DNA of 55,421 bases, taken from contig NZ_CDBY01000027.1 in NCBI RefSeq assembly GCF_000820125.1, forward strand, positions 1-55,421, read 5' to 3'. This stretch comes from Aeromonas simiae. Its GTDB lineage: Bacteria > Pseudomonadota > Gammaproteobacteria > Enterobacterales > Aeromonadaceae. The translations under genes were made by a program, and so were the position numbers. This document shows positions 1 through 9,573 of this stretch, in pieces (positions within the stretch are counted from its first letter, which is position 1; each line of letters begins with the position of its first letter). The notes under the pieces are model-generated. The model saw only the letters and a program-made list of their open reading frames with translations, made no database searches and was not told the origin of the DNA.

Positions 1-1
1 T

Positions 2-322
2 GACGAGGCGGCGCTGCTGGCGCGCATCAACGGGGCGCGCCCCGACGTGCTGCTGCTGGCGCTCGGCAACCCGCGCCAGGAGCAGTGGCTGCTGGCGCAC
101 CGCGATGTGCTCGACGTGAAGCTGCTGGTGGGGGTGGGGGCGCTGCTCGACTTTCTCAGCGGCCGGGTGCCACGAGCGCCGCGCTGGGTGCAGCAGCTGC
201 GCTGCGAGTGGCTCTATCGCCTGCTCGGCGAGCCGCGCCGCCTGCTGCGCCGCTACACCCTGGAGATGGGGCGTTTCTTCTGGCTCTGCCTGCGCGATCG
301 GCGCGGCGGGGAGGGGGCATGA
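2..322 (+). CDS. WecG/TagA/CpsF-family glycosyltransferase, 3' end only
   Basis: Only the C-terminal 106 residues are present; the reading frame is open to the left edge, so the start lies outside. The LALGNPRQEQW stretch followed by GVGALLDFLSGRVPRAPRW is the conserved C-terminal signature of the WecG/TagA/CpsF family, which transfers an N-acetylmannosamine-type sugar to a lipid-linked intermediate at the inner face of the cytoplasmic membrane. Its stop overlaps the ATG of the next gene (ATGA), so it is translationally coupled to the flippase. Family assignment is firm. The exact sugar and whether the product is O antigen, capsule or exopolysaccharide cannot be told from the sequence. Confidence 0.85.
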   Translation, partial: DEAALLARINGARPDVLLLALGNPRQEQWLLAHRDVLDVKLLVGVGALLDFLSGRVPRAPRWVQQLRCEWLYRLLGEPRRLLRRYTLEMGRFFWLCLRDRRGGEGA

Positions 323-1632
323 CCCAGGCACCCGATCTCGGCGCCGTGCCGCGCCGTCCCTGGCAGCGGCTGCTGGTGGGGGGGCTGCTGCCGGCCGGCA
401 TCAAGATAGCCAACGCCGGCCTGGGCTACCTGACGACCCTGATCGCGGCCTGGCTGCTCAGCCCGGCCGAGTACGGCCTGTTTGGCGCCGTCATCGCCTT
501 CTCGTTGCTCTGCTCGTTTGCCCTGAGCTATGGCCAGCCGGTGGCGATGATCAAGTTCTACCACGAGCAGTTGGTGGCGAGCGGCGAGCGGGCGGCCGAC
601 CGCCAGTTGAGCTGGTCGCTGCTGGCGGGGGGGCTCTGCCTGCTGCTGTGCACCCTGGCCGGTGCCCTCTGGCTGTTTGCCGGCAAGACCGACGCGCGCG
701 GCCTGGGGCTCATCGTGCTGTTTTGCCTGCTCTTTTCTGCCGGCGAGCTGCTCAGCGTGGCGCTGCGGGTCAAGGAGCGGATGCTGGCGGCGCTGGCGCC
801 GCGCGACGCCCTGTGGCGGGCGCTGGTGATCGCCGCCCTCGGCCTGCTTTGGCTGGGGGGCAAGGCCGCCACCACCAGCCAGCTATTGCTGCTGATGAGC
901 CTGCTGCTGCTGCCCTGCCTCGCCTATCAGCTGCGCCTGCTGGCGCCGCACTTAAGCTGGGTCTGGCGCGGCGAGGGGGCCCGCCTGCACCGGCGCTCCT
1001 GCGCCTTCTGGGGCATAGTGCTGACCGGCCCGATCCTGACCCAGGCCGGCACCCTGATCGTCTCGGGCAGCTTCGGGCTGGATGACTCGGGGGCCTATTT
1101 TGCCGCCGAGCGCACCTCCAACCTGCTCACCTTCCTGCTGGTGGCCATTCACATCGTGGTCGGCCCGCGTCTGGCGCGCGCCTTCGAGACTCGCGACTTT
1201 GCCACCACCCAGCGGCTGGTGGGGCTCTCGGCCCTGCTGGCGGGGGGCGCCTCCCTGCTGCTGTTTGTGCCGCTGGCTCTGTTTGGCAACGAGGTGCTGG
1301 CCTGCTTCTCGCCGCGCTACGCCGGGCAGGGGGCGCTGCTCTCTTGGCTCGCCTTGGCCCAGCTGTGCAATGCCATGGCCGGGGTGACCGCCTTTTTCTT
1401 GCAGATGGCCGGCTTCGAGCGGCTGACCCTGATCCTGTCGGCCTGGTTTGCCCTGCTGAGCCTGGGGCTGCAACTGCTGGCGGCGCGGCTCGGCTCGCTC
1501 GAGGGGGTGGCCATCGTCTCGGCCGGGGTGTCGCTGCTGCTCAACCTGGCCTGCATTCTCGCCTGCCGCCGTCACACCGGCGTCGACTCCACCCTGCTCG
1601 GGGTGTTCAGACAAGGAGGAGCTTTCCGATGA
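319..1632 (+). CDS. Polysaccharide flippase (Wzx-like, MATE/MOP superfamily)
   Basis: A 437-residue polytopic membrane protein with many hydrophobic segments and an N-terminal region (GGLLPAGIKIANAGLGYL, then ...LLSPAEYGLFG) typical of Wzx/RfbX-like oligosaccharide flippases, which move lipid-linked repeat units across the inner membrane. The ATG at 319 was chosen because it overlaps the upstream stop and follows a GAGGGGG ribosome-binding sequence; the open frame extends further upstream but without family similarity. Its stop overlaps the next start by the same ATGA arrangement. The substrate is probably the product of the neighbouring glycosyltransferases, which is inference. Confidence 0.8.
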   Translation: MTQAPDLGAVPRRPWQRLLVGGLLPAGIKIANAGLGYLTTLIAAWLLSPAEYGLFGAVIAFSLLCSFALSYGQPVAMIKFYHEQLVASGERAADRQLSWSLLAGGLCLLLCTLAGALWLFAGKTDARGLGLIVLFCLLFSAGELLSVALRVKERMLAALAPRDALWRALVIAALGLLWLGGKAATTSQLLLLMSLLLLPCLAYQLRLLAPHLSWVWRGEGARLHRRSCAFWGIVLTGPILTQAGTLIVSGSFGLDDSGAYFAAERTSNLLTFLLVAIHIVVGPRLARAFETRDFATTQRLVGLSALLAGGASLLLFVPLALFGNEVLACFSPRYAGQGALLSWLALAQLCNAMAGVTAFFLQMAGFERLTLILSAWFALLSLGLQLLAARLGSLEGVAIVSAGVSLLLNLACILACRRHTGVDSTLLGVFRQGGAFR

Positions 1633-2690
1633 GGCTCGATTACATGCACTGGTACCGTGGCCTGGCCATGGTCTACATCATCGTCTGGCACTCGCTGACC
1701 CAGACCCTGGACTTTTCCACCCCCACGGCGCGCCTGCTGCAAAGCCTGCTGTTCAACGGCACCGCCCTGTTCGTGTTCATCTCCGGCTTCCTGTTTGCCT
1801 ATCTGGCGCCGCGCTACCAGTGGCAGGGGTTCATGAAGAAAAAAGCGCTGCACGTGCTGCTCCCCTACCTAGTGGTGTCGCTGCCGGGGATCCTCTGGCG
1901 CCTCACCCAGCTGCACCACGGGGGGCTGCCGGTGGACTATGTGCCGGCGGCGGTGATCGACAAGCCGATCCCCTTCGTGATCTGGTCGCTGCTCACCGGT
2001 TTTCATATCGGGCCGCTCTGGTTCGTCCCCTTCGTCTGCCTGCTGTTTCTCTGCTCGCCCCTGTTCCACCGGCTGGTGGCGAGCCCGGCGCTCGGCGCCG
2101 TGACCGCCCTGGCCCTGCTGGTGACCCTCTTCACTTTCCGTCCCCAGTACAACCTCAACCCTTTGTGGAGCCTGCTCCACTTCAGCGGCTTCTACCTGCT
2201 CGGGATCTGGGTCTGCCGCCACCGCGACCACCCTTGGCTCGCCTCGACCCGCCTCATCGGCGTGCTGGCGCTGCTGCTGGCGGCCCTGGTGCTGTGGGAG
2301 CTGCGCCACCCCATCCCGGTGGCCTTCTCCATCCAGGAGCTGCTGCGCGAGGGGGCGCTGCGCCTCAACGTCAACGCGGCGCAGAAGGTGGTGATGTGCG
2401 TGCTGACCCTGATGCTGCTGCGCCGGGTTGAGCAGCGCCGCAGCCTCTGGTTCCCGCGCACCCTGCTGAGCCGGGTGGCGGAGTACAGCTTCGGCATCTA
2501 CTTCGTGCACCACTACTTCATGATGGTGCTGGGCGAGCTGACCAAGCGGCTGCCTCCCATCGACATGGATGCCCGCCTGCTGCTGGTGTCGCTGCCCCAT
2601 TTCGTCCTCAGCATGCTGGCCTCCATGGCCCTGATTTACCTGGTCAAGCTGACCACCAAGACCCGCAGCCGCTACCTGGTCGGAGTATGA
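1629..2690 (+). CDS. Acyltransferase 3 family membrane protein
   Basis: A 353-residue polytopic membrane protein. The N-terminus (RLDYMHWYRGLAMVYIIVWH) contains the Arg-Gly and His positions (about R10 and H21) that characterise acyltransferase 3 (OafA/WcaH-like) proteins, which put acetyl or other acyl groups on cell-surface glycans. A later segment, ...EYSFGIYFVHHYF, is also typical of the family. The start at 1629 overlaps the flippase stop, giving ATGA coupling; an AAGGAGGAG ribosome-binding site lies just upstream. This is one of two acyltransferases of the same family in this locus. The sugar it decorates cannot be predicted. Confidence 0.8.
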   Translation: MRLDYMHWYRGLAMVYIIVWHSLTQTLDFSTPTARLLQSLLFNGTALFVFISGFLFAYLAPRYQWQGFMKKKALHVLLPYLVVSLPGILWRLTQLHHGGLPVDYVPAAVIDKPIPFVIWSLLTGFHIGPLWFVPFVCLLFLCSPLFHRLVASPALGAVTALALLVTLFTFRPQYNLNPLWSLLHFSGFYLLGIWVCRHRDHPWLASTRLIGVLALLLAALVLWELRHPIPVAFSIQELLREGALRLNVNAAQKVVMCVLTLMLLRRVEQRRSLWFPRTLLSRVAEYSFGIYFVHHYFMMVLGELTKRLPPIDMDARLLLVSLPHFVLSMLASMALIYLVKLTTKTRSRYLVGV

Positions 2691-3742
2691 CGATGCGCCA
2701 GCCCCTCATCCCCATCTTCATCGCCTTCGATGACCACTACGCCCCCTTTGGCGCCTGCGTCATCAAGAGCGCCCTGCTGGCCAAGAGCGAGCGCTACGGG
2801 TTTGCGTTTCACGTGCTGCACGAGGGGCTCGGCGCCCCGGCGCGCCAGCGGCTCGACGAGCTGATGGCCGCGCACCCCGGCAACGAGCTGCATTTTGTCG
2901 ATGTCTCCGACTACTTCGCCGCCATGGAGCTGCACGTCCACACCATCTACAACCGGGCTATTTACTACCGGCTGGCGATCCCGGATCTGCTGCCCCAGGC
3001 CGAGCGCGCCCTCTACCTTGACTCGGATCTCATCGTGCTCGGCGACCTGTGCGATCTCTACGACACGGATCTGCAAGGCTGCGCCCTGGCCGCCGCCCGC
3101 GACGTCATGATGCACGCCCTGGTGCGCACCAGCGGCCTGACCAACCGCGAGACCGGCAGCCTGCCGGTGCGCCGCTACTTTGGCGAGGTGCTTGGCCTGC
3201 CCGATCCCGAGTGCTACTTCCAGTCCGGGGTTATGGTGCTCGATCTGGCCCGCCTGCGCGCCCTGGGGCGGCTGCCGCAGATGCTGGAGCTGGCCGGGCG
3301 CAACCGCTACTGGATGCCGGATCAGGATGTGATCAACGCCCTCTTCGTCGGCGATATCGCCGCGCTGCCCCAGCGCTGGAACCTGCTCACCGGGGGCGGC
3401 GAGTACCACAGCTTCCTAGCCCGGGTCGACTCGCCGCTGCTGGCGGAGTATCGGGCGGCGCGGGCGAGCCCGGCCATCATCCACTACGCCAGCTTCACCA
3501 AGCCGTGGCGCTTTTGCGACATCGACTACGCCGAGCACTTCTGGGCCGTGCTGCGCCAGACCCCGTGGCGCGACGCCGTCTATGACTGGTTGCAGGAGGG
3601 GCGGCTGGTCTCCACCGCCTCTCTGCCGCAGACCATGAGCTGGCGCACCCTGCTCGGCGCCCTGGCCGAGAAGTGCTTTGGCAAGGGCACCCGGCGCCGC
3701 ACCGCCTTGGTCTATCTGCAACGCAAGCTGGGGAGGGCCTGA
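2687..3742 (+). CDS. Glycosyltransferase family 8 protein
   Basis: A 351-residue cytoplasmic enzyme. It opens with PIFIAFDDHYAPFGACVIKS, the nucleotide-sugar binding start of GT8 enzymes, has the metal-binding DxD motif at about residues 112-114 (LDSDLIVLGDL), and ends the catalytic domain with HYASFTKPWR, the GT8 His/Lys-Pro-Trp signature. GT8 members are retaining galactosyl- or glucosyltransferases, often of lipopolysaccharide core or repeat units. The start overlaps the preceding stop (ATGA); a second ATG two codons later is an alternative. It is part of the same tightly packed polysaccharide operon. Confidence 0.88.
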   Translation: MTMRQPLIPIFIAFDDHYAPFGACVIKSALLAKSERYGFAFHVLHEGLGAPARQRLDELMAAHPGNELHFVDVSDYFAAMELHVHTIYNRAIYYRLAIPDLLPQAERALYLDSDLIVLGDLCDLYDTDLQGCALAAARDVMMHALVRTSGLTNRETGSLPVRRYFGEVLGLPDPECYFQSGVMVLDLARLRALGRLPQMLELAGRNRYWMPDQDVINALFVGDIAALPQRWNLLTGGGEYHSFLARVDSPLLAEYRAARASPAIIHYASFTKPWRFCDIDYAEHFWAVLRQTPWRDAVYDWLQEGRLVSTASLPQTMSWRTLLGALAEKCFGKGTRRRTALVYLQRKLGRA

Positions 3743-3743
3743 G

Positions 3744-4829
3744 ATGACGGCCACCCCGCAGATGCCGGAGAGCCTGCCAAGCCTGGACGGGCTGCGCGCC
3801 ATCGCCGCCCTGTTGGTGGTGTTTGTCCACTTCACCTTCTACGTGGCGCCAGAGAGTCCATTTCACTACCTCCAGCTCTTTCCGGGGGCGCGCTTTCCGT
3901 TCGGGCCCGTGGGGGTGGCGGGCTTTTTCACCCTGAGCGGCTTTCTGATGGCCTACCTCTACGCCTGGCGCCCCTGCACGGCGCCGGCCCTGCTGGGCTA
4001 CCTGGTGGCGCGCTTTGCACGCATCGTGCCGGCCTACTGGCTCACCCTGCTGCTCTGCTTTTGCCTCTATCGGTGGCTGGACGGGGCGTTTGTGTTTCGC
4101 ATCGACGGCCAGAACCTGCTGCGCCACCTGCTGTTTCTCGGCTCCGAGGGGGTGTTCTGGTCGATCCCCCCCGAGATCCAGTACTACCTGCTGTTTGCCG
4201 TGCTGTGGGGCGGCTGGCAGCAGTGGCTGGCCGGCCAGTGGCGGGGGCCGCTGCTGCTGGCGCTGCTCTGCGTCGGCCTGATGTTAAGTCGCGACTACTG
4301 GCCCGGCATCTTGCTGCCCGCCAAGCTCCACTTCTTTCTCGCCGGCAGCGCCGCCGCCCTGCTGCTGCGGGCGCTGCAACGGCGGCTGCACCCTTCGCCG
4401 CGCACCCTGATGGGGTTGCAGCTCGGCATGCTGCTGGTGCTGGCCTGCGCCCTGGCCGGGCTGGTCGGGGTGGCGCAGCAGACTTTCTACCTGCATCACC
4501 CCTTCTTCCTGCTGGTGGCGCTGCTGCTGCTGCTGTTTGCCTGGCGCACCCCGCTCTCGGATGCGCTGCTCGGCAACCGGCCGCTGCGCTGGCTGGGGCG
4601 GGTGAGTTTTAGCGTCTATCTGCTGCACGTGCCGGTCATCTTCGCCCTGGTGCAACTGCAAGGGGCGCTCGGGCTGAAGGGGAGCGGCAGCGATCTGCTG
4701 ATCCTGCTGCTGGCGGTGCTGCTGCCGGGGCTGGCCTGCGAATACATCGAGCTGCCCCTGTGCCGCGCCTGCCGCCAGTGGGCGCAGCGCCGGGGCGAGG
4801 CCCTGCTGCTGCGGCGCCAGCGCGCCTGA
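3744..4829 (+). CDS. Acyltransferase 3 family membrane protein (OafA-like)
   Basis: A 361-residue integral membrane protein beginning SLPSLDGLRAIAALLVVFVHF, the canonical acyltransferase 3 signature with the conserved Arg and His, followed by about ten hydrophobic segments. It lacks the SGNH hydrolase extension found in longer OafA proteins. The ATG at 3744 lies one base after the GT8 stop and is preceded by GGGAGGGCC, a usable ribosome-binding sequence; the open frame upstream overlaps the GT8 gene and shows no family similarity. A likely role is O-acylation of the surface polysaccharide. It is distinct from the acyltransferase at 1629, so two different acyl modifications may be made. Confidence 0.82.
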   Translation: MTATPQMPESLPSLDGLRAIAALLVVFVHFTFYVAPESPFHYLQLFPGARFPFGPVGVAGFFTLSGFLMAYLYAWRPCTAPALLGYLVARFARIVPAYWLTLLLCFCLYRWLDGAFVFRIDGQNLLRHLLFLGSEGVFWSIPPEIQYYLLFAVLWGGWQQWLAGQWRGPLLLALLCVGLMLSRDYWPGILLPAKLHFFLAGSAAALLLRALQRRLHPSPRTLMGLQLGMLLVLACALAGLVGVAQQTFYLHHPFFLLVALLLLLFAWRTPLSDALLGNRPLRWLGRVSFSVYLLHVPVIFALVQLQGALGLKGSGSDLLILLLAVLLPGLACEYIELPLCRACRQWAQRRGEALLLRRQRA

Positions 4830-4865
4830 ACAGGGATCCGTTTTCAACACTGACAGTGAATGCCT

Positions 4866-6272
4866 ATGACAATTCTTCCGGTAATCATGGCCGGCGGCTC
4901 CGGCTCCCGGCTCTGGCCCCTCTCTCGAGGTGCCTACCCCAAGCAGTTCCTGCGCCTGTGCGGTGAACATACCATGTTGCAAGAGACCTTGCGGCGCCTG
5001 CACGGCCTGCCGTGCGCCGCGCCGCTGGTGATCTGCAACGAGGAGCACCGCTTCGTGGTGGCCGAGCAGCTGCGTGAGCTGGGTCAGCTCGCGGGCAACA
5101 TCATCCTCGAGCCGGTCGGGCGCAACACGGCGCCGGCCATCGCTCTGGCCGCCCTGGCCGCCATCGAGAGCGGCGAGGACCCGCTGCTGCTGGTGCTGGC
5201 TGCCGATCACGTCATCACCGATCCGCAGGCCTTCAGCCAGTCGGTGCGCGCCGCCATGCCGCTGGCCGCCAGCGGTCATCTGGTCACCTTCGGCATAGTG
5301 CCGACCGGCCCCGAGACCGGCTATGGCTACCTGCGCCGGGGCGAGCAGATCGGCGCCGGCTACCGGGTCAGGCAGTTTGTCGAGAAGCCGGATCGGGCCC
5401 GCGCCGAGGCGTACCTGGCCTGCGGCGAGTACGCCTGGAACAGCGGCATGTTCCTGATGCGCGCCAGCCACTACCTAGAAGAGCTGACGCGCTTTGCCCC
5501 CGCCATCGCGGCGGCCTGCCGCGCCGCCATGGTTGGCACCACGCGCGATCTCGACTTTGTGCGGGTCGACGGGTCGGCCTTTGGCGCCTGCCCCTCCGAC
5601 TCCATCGACTACGCGGTGATGGAGCACACCGAGTGCGCCCTGATGGTACCGATGGAGGCGGGCTGGTGCGACGTGGGCTCCTGGTCGTCCCTGTGGGAGA
5701 TCAGCGAGAAGGACGGGGCCGGCAACGTGGCGCGCGGCGACGTGCTGCTGCAAGGGAGCCACAACAGCTATGTCCATGCGGACAGCGGCCTAGTGACCCT
5801 AGTCGGGGTGGACGATCTCATCGTGATCCAGACCAAGGATGCGGTGCTGGTGGCGCACCGGGATCAGGTGCAGGAGGTGAAGCAGGTGGTGGAGCGGCTC
5901 AAGCAGAGCGGGCGCCGCGAGTTTCACGAGCACCGCGAGCACTACCGGCCATGGGGCAAGATTGACACCATCGATCAAGGGGGGCGCTACCAGGTCAAGC
6001 ACATCACGGTCAAGCCGGGGGAGCAGCTCTCGCTGCAGATGCACCACCACAGGGCCGAGCACTGGGTGGTGGTGAGCGGCACCGCCAGGGTCACTCTGGG
6101 CGAGGAGGTGCGCCTCATTGGTGAGAACCAGTCGGTCTACATCCCCATCGGCGCCGTCCACTCGCTGGAGAACCCGGGCCGGATCCCGCTGCACCTTATC
6201 GAGGTGCAGTCCGGCGGCTACTTCGGGGATGACGACATCATCCGTTTTAACGATCGCTATGGCCGAACCTGA
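4866..6272 (+). CDS. manC: Mannose-1-phosphate guanylyltransferase / mannose-6-phosphate isomerase
   Basis: A 468-residue two-domain enzyme that makes GDP-mannose from mannose-1-phosphate and GTP, with a C-terminal cupin for phosphomannose isomerisation. The N-terminal nucleotidyltransferase signature is [17 protein letters not shown], with FVEKP further on. The cupin domain contains [17 protein letters not shown], including the metal-binding histidines. Length matches ManC/CpsB. ATG 4866 gives the usual M-x-I-x-PVI start; ATG 4860, two codons earlier, is also possible, and neither has a strong Shine-Dalgarno. Together with manB it indicates a mannose-, fucose- or perosamine-containing polysaccharide, although no GDP-mannose-modifying enzyme is visible here. 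Confidence 0.93.
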   Translation: MTILPVIMAGGSGSRLWPLSRGAYPKQFLRLCGEHTMLQETLRRLHGLPCAAPLVICNEEHRFVVAEQLRELGQLAGNIILEPVGRNTAPAIALAALAAIESGEDPLLLVLAADHVITDPQAFSQSVRAAMPLAASGHLVTFGIVPTGPETGYGYLRRGEQIGAGYRVRQFVEKPDRARAEAYLACGEYAWNSGMFLMRASHYLEELTRFAPAIAAACRAAMVGTTRDLDFVRVDGSAFGACPSDSIDYAVMEHTECALMVPMEAGWCDVGSWSSLWEISEKDGAGNVARGDVLLQGSHNSYVHADSGLVTLVGVDDLIVIQTKDAVLVAHRDQVQEVKQVVERLKQSGRREFHEHREHYRPWGKIDTIDQGGRYQVKHITVKPGEQLSLQMHHHRAEHWVVVSGTARVTLGEEVRLIGENQSVYIPIGAVHSLENPGRIPLHLIEVQSGGYFGDDDIIRFNDRYGRT

Positions 6273-6287
6273 GGCCGGGAGGAAGAG

Positions 6288-7670
6288 ATGTTTCGCAGCA
6301 TGACCTGTTTCAAGGCCTATGACATCCGGGGCCGGCTCGGCGAGGAGCTGGACGAAGAGGTGGCCTACCGCATCGGCCGCGCCTATGCCCAGCTGTTGCA
6401 GCCACGCGGCGTGGTCGTGGGGGGCGATGCCCGCCACAGCAGTGCCGCGCTCAAGGCGGCGCTGGCCCGTGGCCTGATGGAGGGGGGAGCCGATGTGCAC
6501 GATCTGGGGCTGGCCGGCACCGAGGAGGTCTATTTTGCCACCTTCCACCTAGGGCTCGACGGCGGCATCGAGGTGACCGCCAGCCACAACCCCATCGACT
6601 ACAACGGCATGAAGCTGGTGCGCGAGCAGTCGCGCCCCATCAGCGGTGACAGCGGGCTCGATGCGATCCGCGCCCTGGCCGAGAGTGGCGAGTTCGCGCC
6701 GGCGCCGCGCCAGGGGTGCTATCACACGCTCAACGTGCTCGACGCCTATGTGGATCACCTGCTCGGTTACATCGATCTTGCGACCCTCAGACCGCTCAAG
6801 CTGGTGATCAACAGCGGCAACGGGGCCGCCGGCCACGTGGTGGAGACGCTGGCCAGACGCCTGCGCGAGCGGGGAGCCCCCCTTGACATCCACAGCCTGC
6901 TCGGCGAGCCGGACGGGGACTTTCCCCACGGCATCCCCAACCCGCTGTTGCCCGAGTGCCGCGAGCAGACCCGCCGCGCCGTGTTGGAGCTGGGGGCCGA
7001 TCTGGGCATCGCGTTTGACGGGGATTTCGATCGCTGCTTCCTGTTCGATGACGCGGGGAACTTCATCGAGGGCTACTACATCGTCGGGTTGCTGGCCGAG
7101 GCCTTTCTGCTCAAGGAGCCGGGGGCGCGCATCATCCACGATCCGCGCCTGTGCTGGAACACCGAGGAGATAGTGCGCGGCGGCGGCGGCGTGCCCGTGC
7201 TCTCCAAGACCGGCCACGCCTTCATCAAGGAGCGGATGCGCGAGGAGGACGCCATTTATGGCGGCGAGATGAGCGCCCACCACTACTTTCGCGATTTTGC
7301 CTACTGCGACAGCGGCATGATCCCCTGGTTGCTGGTGGTGGAGCTGGTCTCTCGCCGTGGTCTGCCCCTTAAGGCGATGCTGGCCGAGCAGATGGCGGCC
7401 TTCCCGGCTTCGGGGGAGATCAATCGCAAGCTGGAGAACAGTGCCGGTGTGCTCGCCGCCATCGAGCGCGCCTATGGGGCCGAGGCCTGGTCGGTCGACC
7501 GTACCGACGGCCTCTCCATGAGCTTTGGCCACTGGCGCTTCAATCTGCGCAGCTCCAATACCGAGCCGCTGATCCGGCTCAATGTGGAGTCGCGCGGCGA
7601 TCGCGCCCTGATGGAGGCCAAGACCGCCGAGCTGCTGGCCATGCTGGAACCCGTCCCACAACTGGCGTGA
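6288..7670 (+). CDS. manB: Phosphomannomutase
   Basis: A 460-residue phosphohexomutase that interconverts mannose-6-phosphate and mannose-1-phosphate, the substrate of ManC. It shows all the family landmarks in order: the phosphoserine loop ([13 protein letters not shown]), the metal-binding loop ([10 protein letters not shown]), the sugar-binding loop ([11 protein letters not shown]) and the phosphate-binding SSNTEP near the C-terminus. The start [14 protein letters not shown] parallels E. coli CpsG, and GGGAGGAAG provides the ribosome-binding site 15 bases after the manC stop. It is the last gene of the polysaccharide block in this window. Confidence 0.94.
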   Translation: MFRSMTCFKAYDIRGRLGEELDEEVAYRIGRAYAQLLQPRGVVVGGDARHSSAALKAALARGLMEGGADVHDLGLAGTEEVYFATFHLGLDGGIEVTASHNPIDYNGMKLVREQSRPISGDSGLDAIRALAESGEFAPAPRQGCYHTLNVLDAYVDHLLGYIDLATLRPLKLVINSGNGAAGHVVETLARRLRERGAPLDIHSLLGEPDGDFPHGIPNPLLPECREQTRRAVLELGADLGIAFDGDFDRCFLFDDAGNFIEGYYIVGLLAEAFLLKEPGARIIHDPRLCWNTEEIVRGGGGVPVLSKTGHAFIKERMREEDAIYGGEMSAHHYFRDFAYCDSGMIPWLLVVELVSRRGLPLKAMLAEQMAAFPASGEINRKLENSAGVLAAIERAYGAEAWSVDRTDGLSMSFGHWRFNLRSSNTEPLIRLNVESRGDRALMEAKTAELLAMLEPVPQLA

Positions 7671-7763
7671 CTGGGGCCGGGGTCAGGTTGGGAAGGCTCC
7701 GATCGACTGTGGCCCATGGGGTACGCTAGGCTGGGGCTTTCCAAGCATGATGAGGAGAGCAAG

Positions 7764-8108
7764 ATGGAGTGGTATCTCGGCGTGTTGAAGCAGTACGCTG
7801 TGTTTCGCGGTCGCGCCCGGCGCAAGGAGTACTGGATGTTCATCCTGTTCAACATACTGGTAGCCCTGGCTTTGGCGGTGGTCGGTGCGCTGATCGGCAA
7901 CATGCTGCTGAGCCATCTCTATTCGCTGGCCGTCTTGGTTCCCGGTCTGGCCGTCGCGGTGCGCCGTCTGCACGACACCAACCGCAGCGGCTGGTGGCTG
8001 CTCATTAACCTCATTCCCCTGGTGGGGGTGCTGGCATTCCTCTACTTCATGGTGAGTGAAGGGGAGCGCGGCGCCAACCGCTTTGGTGAGGACCCCAAGG
8101 GGGCGTGA
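7764..8108 (+). CDS. DUF805 family inner-membrane protein
   Basis: A 114-residue protein beginning MEWYLGVLKQYAVFRGRARRKEYW, the conserved opening of the DUF805 (YhaH/YhaI-like) family, with three to four hydrophobic segments and the characteristic VRRLHDTNRSGWW motif. Function is unknown in the family. The ATG at 7764 follows GAGGAGAGC, a good ribosome-binding site; the longer open frame upstream is not supported. A strong intrinsic terminator closes the unit at 8126, so this gene ends either the polysaccharide operon or its own monocistronic unit. Confidence 0.85.
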   Translation: MEWYLGVLKQYAVFRGRARRKEYWMFILFNILVALALAVVGALIGNMLLSHLYSLAVLVPGLAVAVRRLHDTNRSGWWLLINLIPLVGVLAFLYFMVSEGERGANRFGEDPKGA

Positions 8109-8125
8109 GCCTACCCAACCACTCA

Positions 8126-8150
8126 GCCCGCCATCTGGCGGGCTTTTTTG
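8126..8150 (+). terminator. Intrinsic terminator after the DUF805 gene
   Basis: A perfect 7-bp GCCCGCC/GGCGGGC stem (8126-8132 with 8137-8143), a four-base loop and a run of six T, located 18 bases after the stop codon. Confidence 0.92.
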
Positions 8151-8515
8151 TTGCTACGGGTAACAGGCGGGTAACAGCGGGAAAGTAACGCCCTAAACAA
8201 TTGAGATCTTTGATTAATTAAGGATTAAATTGAGTCTTTTATTCCCCTTTGTCAGTCTGTTTTGGCGTCGTCTGGTGATGGGGATATCGGCATTTTTTAG
8301 ATCAAGTTTGTAACAAGCGTTTAAATTTCAGACAGTTTCAAGGTTAACCACAAAAGAAGCATGGATGAGATGAGGGTGTCGCATTTGGCAAACAATAGAG
8401 TGCCAAGCGTCCTACATTTTAGTGATTAATTTTTCATGTTGTTCACATGTCATTCAGTTGCAATAAAATGCCGCATTTTTATTACAACTAACGCCTTGGG
8501 AAGTGAGGATGCGGC
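8151..8515 (+). promoter_or_regulatory. Upstream region of cyoABCDE
   Basis: A 365-bp gene-free, AT-rich stretch ahead of cyoA. It starts with three imperfect GGTAACAG-type repeats (about 8157-8190) and includes TGATTAATTAAGGATTAA at 8211-8228, which resembles the AT-rich direct repeats bound by ArcA, a known repressor of cyo in enterobacteria. I cannot place a promoter with confidence. The ribosome-binding site for cyoA is the AAGTGAGGA sequence just upstream of 8516. Confidence 0.4.
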
Positions 8516-9550
8516 ATGAGAGCTTTTAATTGGGCGAGGGGCCTGGGTGCCTTGCTACTGCTCGTGACCACGGGTCTGTTGAGCGGATGTGACATGGCCC
8601 TGATGAGCCCCAAGGGGCAGATTGGGGTGGAGCAGAAGTCCCTGATATTGACGGCGCTGGGCCTGATGTTGATCGTGGTGATCCCGGTCATCATCATGGC
8701 GGTGGTGTTCGCTCTTCGTTATCGGGCTTCCAATACCAACGCCACCTATGCCCCGGACTGGGCACACTCCAACAAGATTGAGGCGGTCGTCTGGACCGTG
8801 CCGATCATCATCATCGTCATCCTGGCGACCATCACCTGGAAGACCTCCCACGAGCTGGACCCTTACAAGCCGCTCGACTCCGACGTCAAACCGATCCAGG
8901 TGGATGTCATCTCGCTGGACTGGAAGTGGCTGTTCGTCTATCCCGAGCTCGGCATCGCTTCGGTCAACGAGCTGGCCTTCCCGGCCAACACCCCGGTCAA
9001 CTTCCGCATCACCTCCGACACCGTGATGAACTCGTTTTTCATCCCGCGTCTGGGCGGGCAGATCTACGCCATGACCGGCATGCAGACCAAGTTGCACCTC
9101 ATCGCCAACGAGCCGGGCCAGTATGACGGCATCTCCAGCAGCTACAGCGGCGCCGGTTTCTCGGGCATGAAGTTCAAGGCCATCGCCACCGCCGATCAGG
9201 CCGGTTTCGACGCCTGGGTTGCCAAGGTCAAACAGTCGCCCAAGCTGCTTGCCACCATGGAGGAGTTCGAGACGCTGGCCAAGCCGAGCGAGTACCACCC
9301 GGTGGAGTACTTCTCCAGCGCTGATCCGGCGCTGTTCGTCAACGTGATCAACAAGTTCATGGGTGACATGAAACAGGGCGAGCACGCGGGCATGCAGCAC
9401 GACGCAGCCGTGATGAAGCAAGAGGCCAGCCAGGCCCATGGTGCAGACCATGAAGCGCCGTCCATGAACCATGACGACATGCAGCATGACGCCATGGCCG
9501 GGGACGAGCATATGGATCACGCCGGCCACATGCCGGCTGACAAACAGTGA
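8516..9550 (+). CDS. cyoA: Cytochrome bo3 ubiquinol oxidase subunit II
   Basis: A 344-residue lipoprotein subunit of the bo3-type terminal oxidase. A signal sequence ends in the lipobox LLSGC (Cys25), followed by two transmembrane helices and the periplasmic cupredoxin-like domain ([15 protein letters not shown], ...[15 protein letters not shown]), which lacks the CuA ligands as expected for a quinol oxidase. The last 57 residues form a tail with nine His and seven Met, longer than the comparable tail I recall for E. coli CyoA (about 315 residues in total). First gene of the cyo operon, 23 bases before cyoB. Identity is certain; a metal-binding role for the tail is inference. Confidence 0.97.
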   Translation: MRAFNWARGLGALLLLVTTGLLSGCDMALMSPKGQIGVEQKSLILTALGLMLIVVIPVIIMAVVFALRYRASNTNATYAPDWAHSNKIEAVVWTVPIIIIVILATITWKTSHELDPYKPLDSDVKPIQVDVISLDWKWLFVYPELGIASVNELAFPANTPVNFRITSDTVMNSFFIPRLGGQIYAMTGMQTKLHLIANEPGQYDGISSSYSGAGFSGMKFKAIATADQAGFDAWVAKVKQSPKLLATMEEFETLAKPSEYHPVEYFSSADPALFVNVINKFMGDMKQGEHAGMQHDAAVMKQEASQAHGADHEAPSMNHDDMQHDAMAGDEHMDHAGHMPADKQ

Positions 9551-9573
9551 AAGCGGGTTTCGAGGAATAACTG

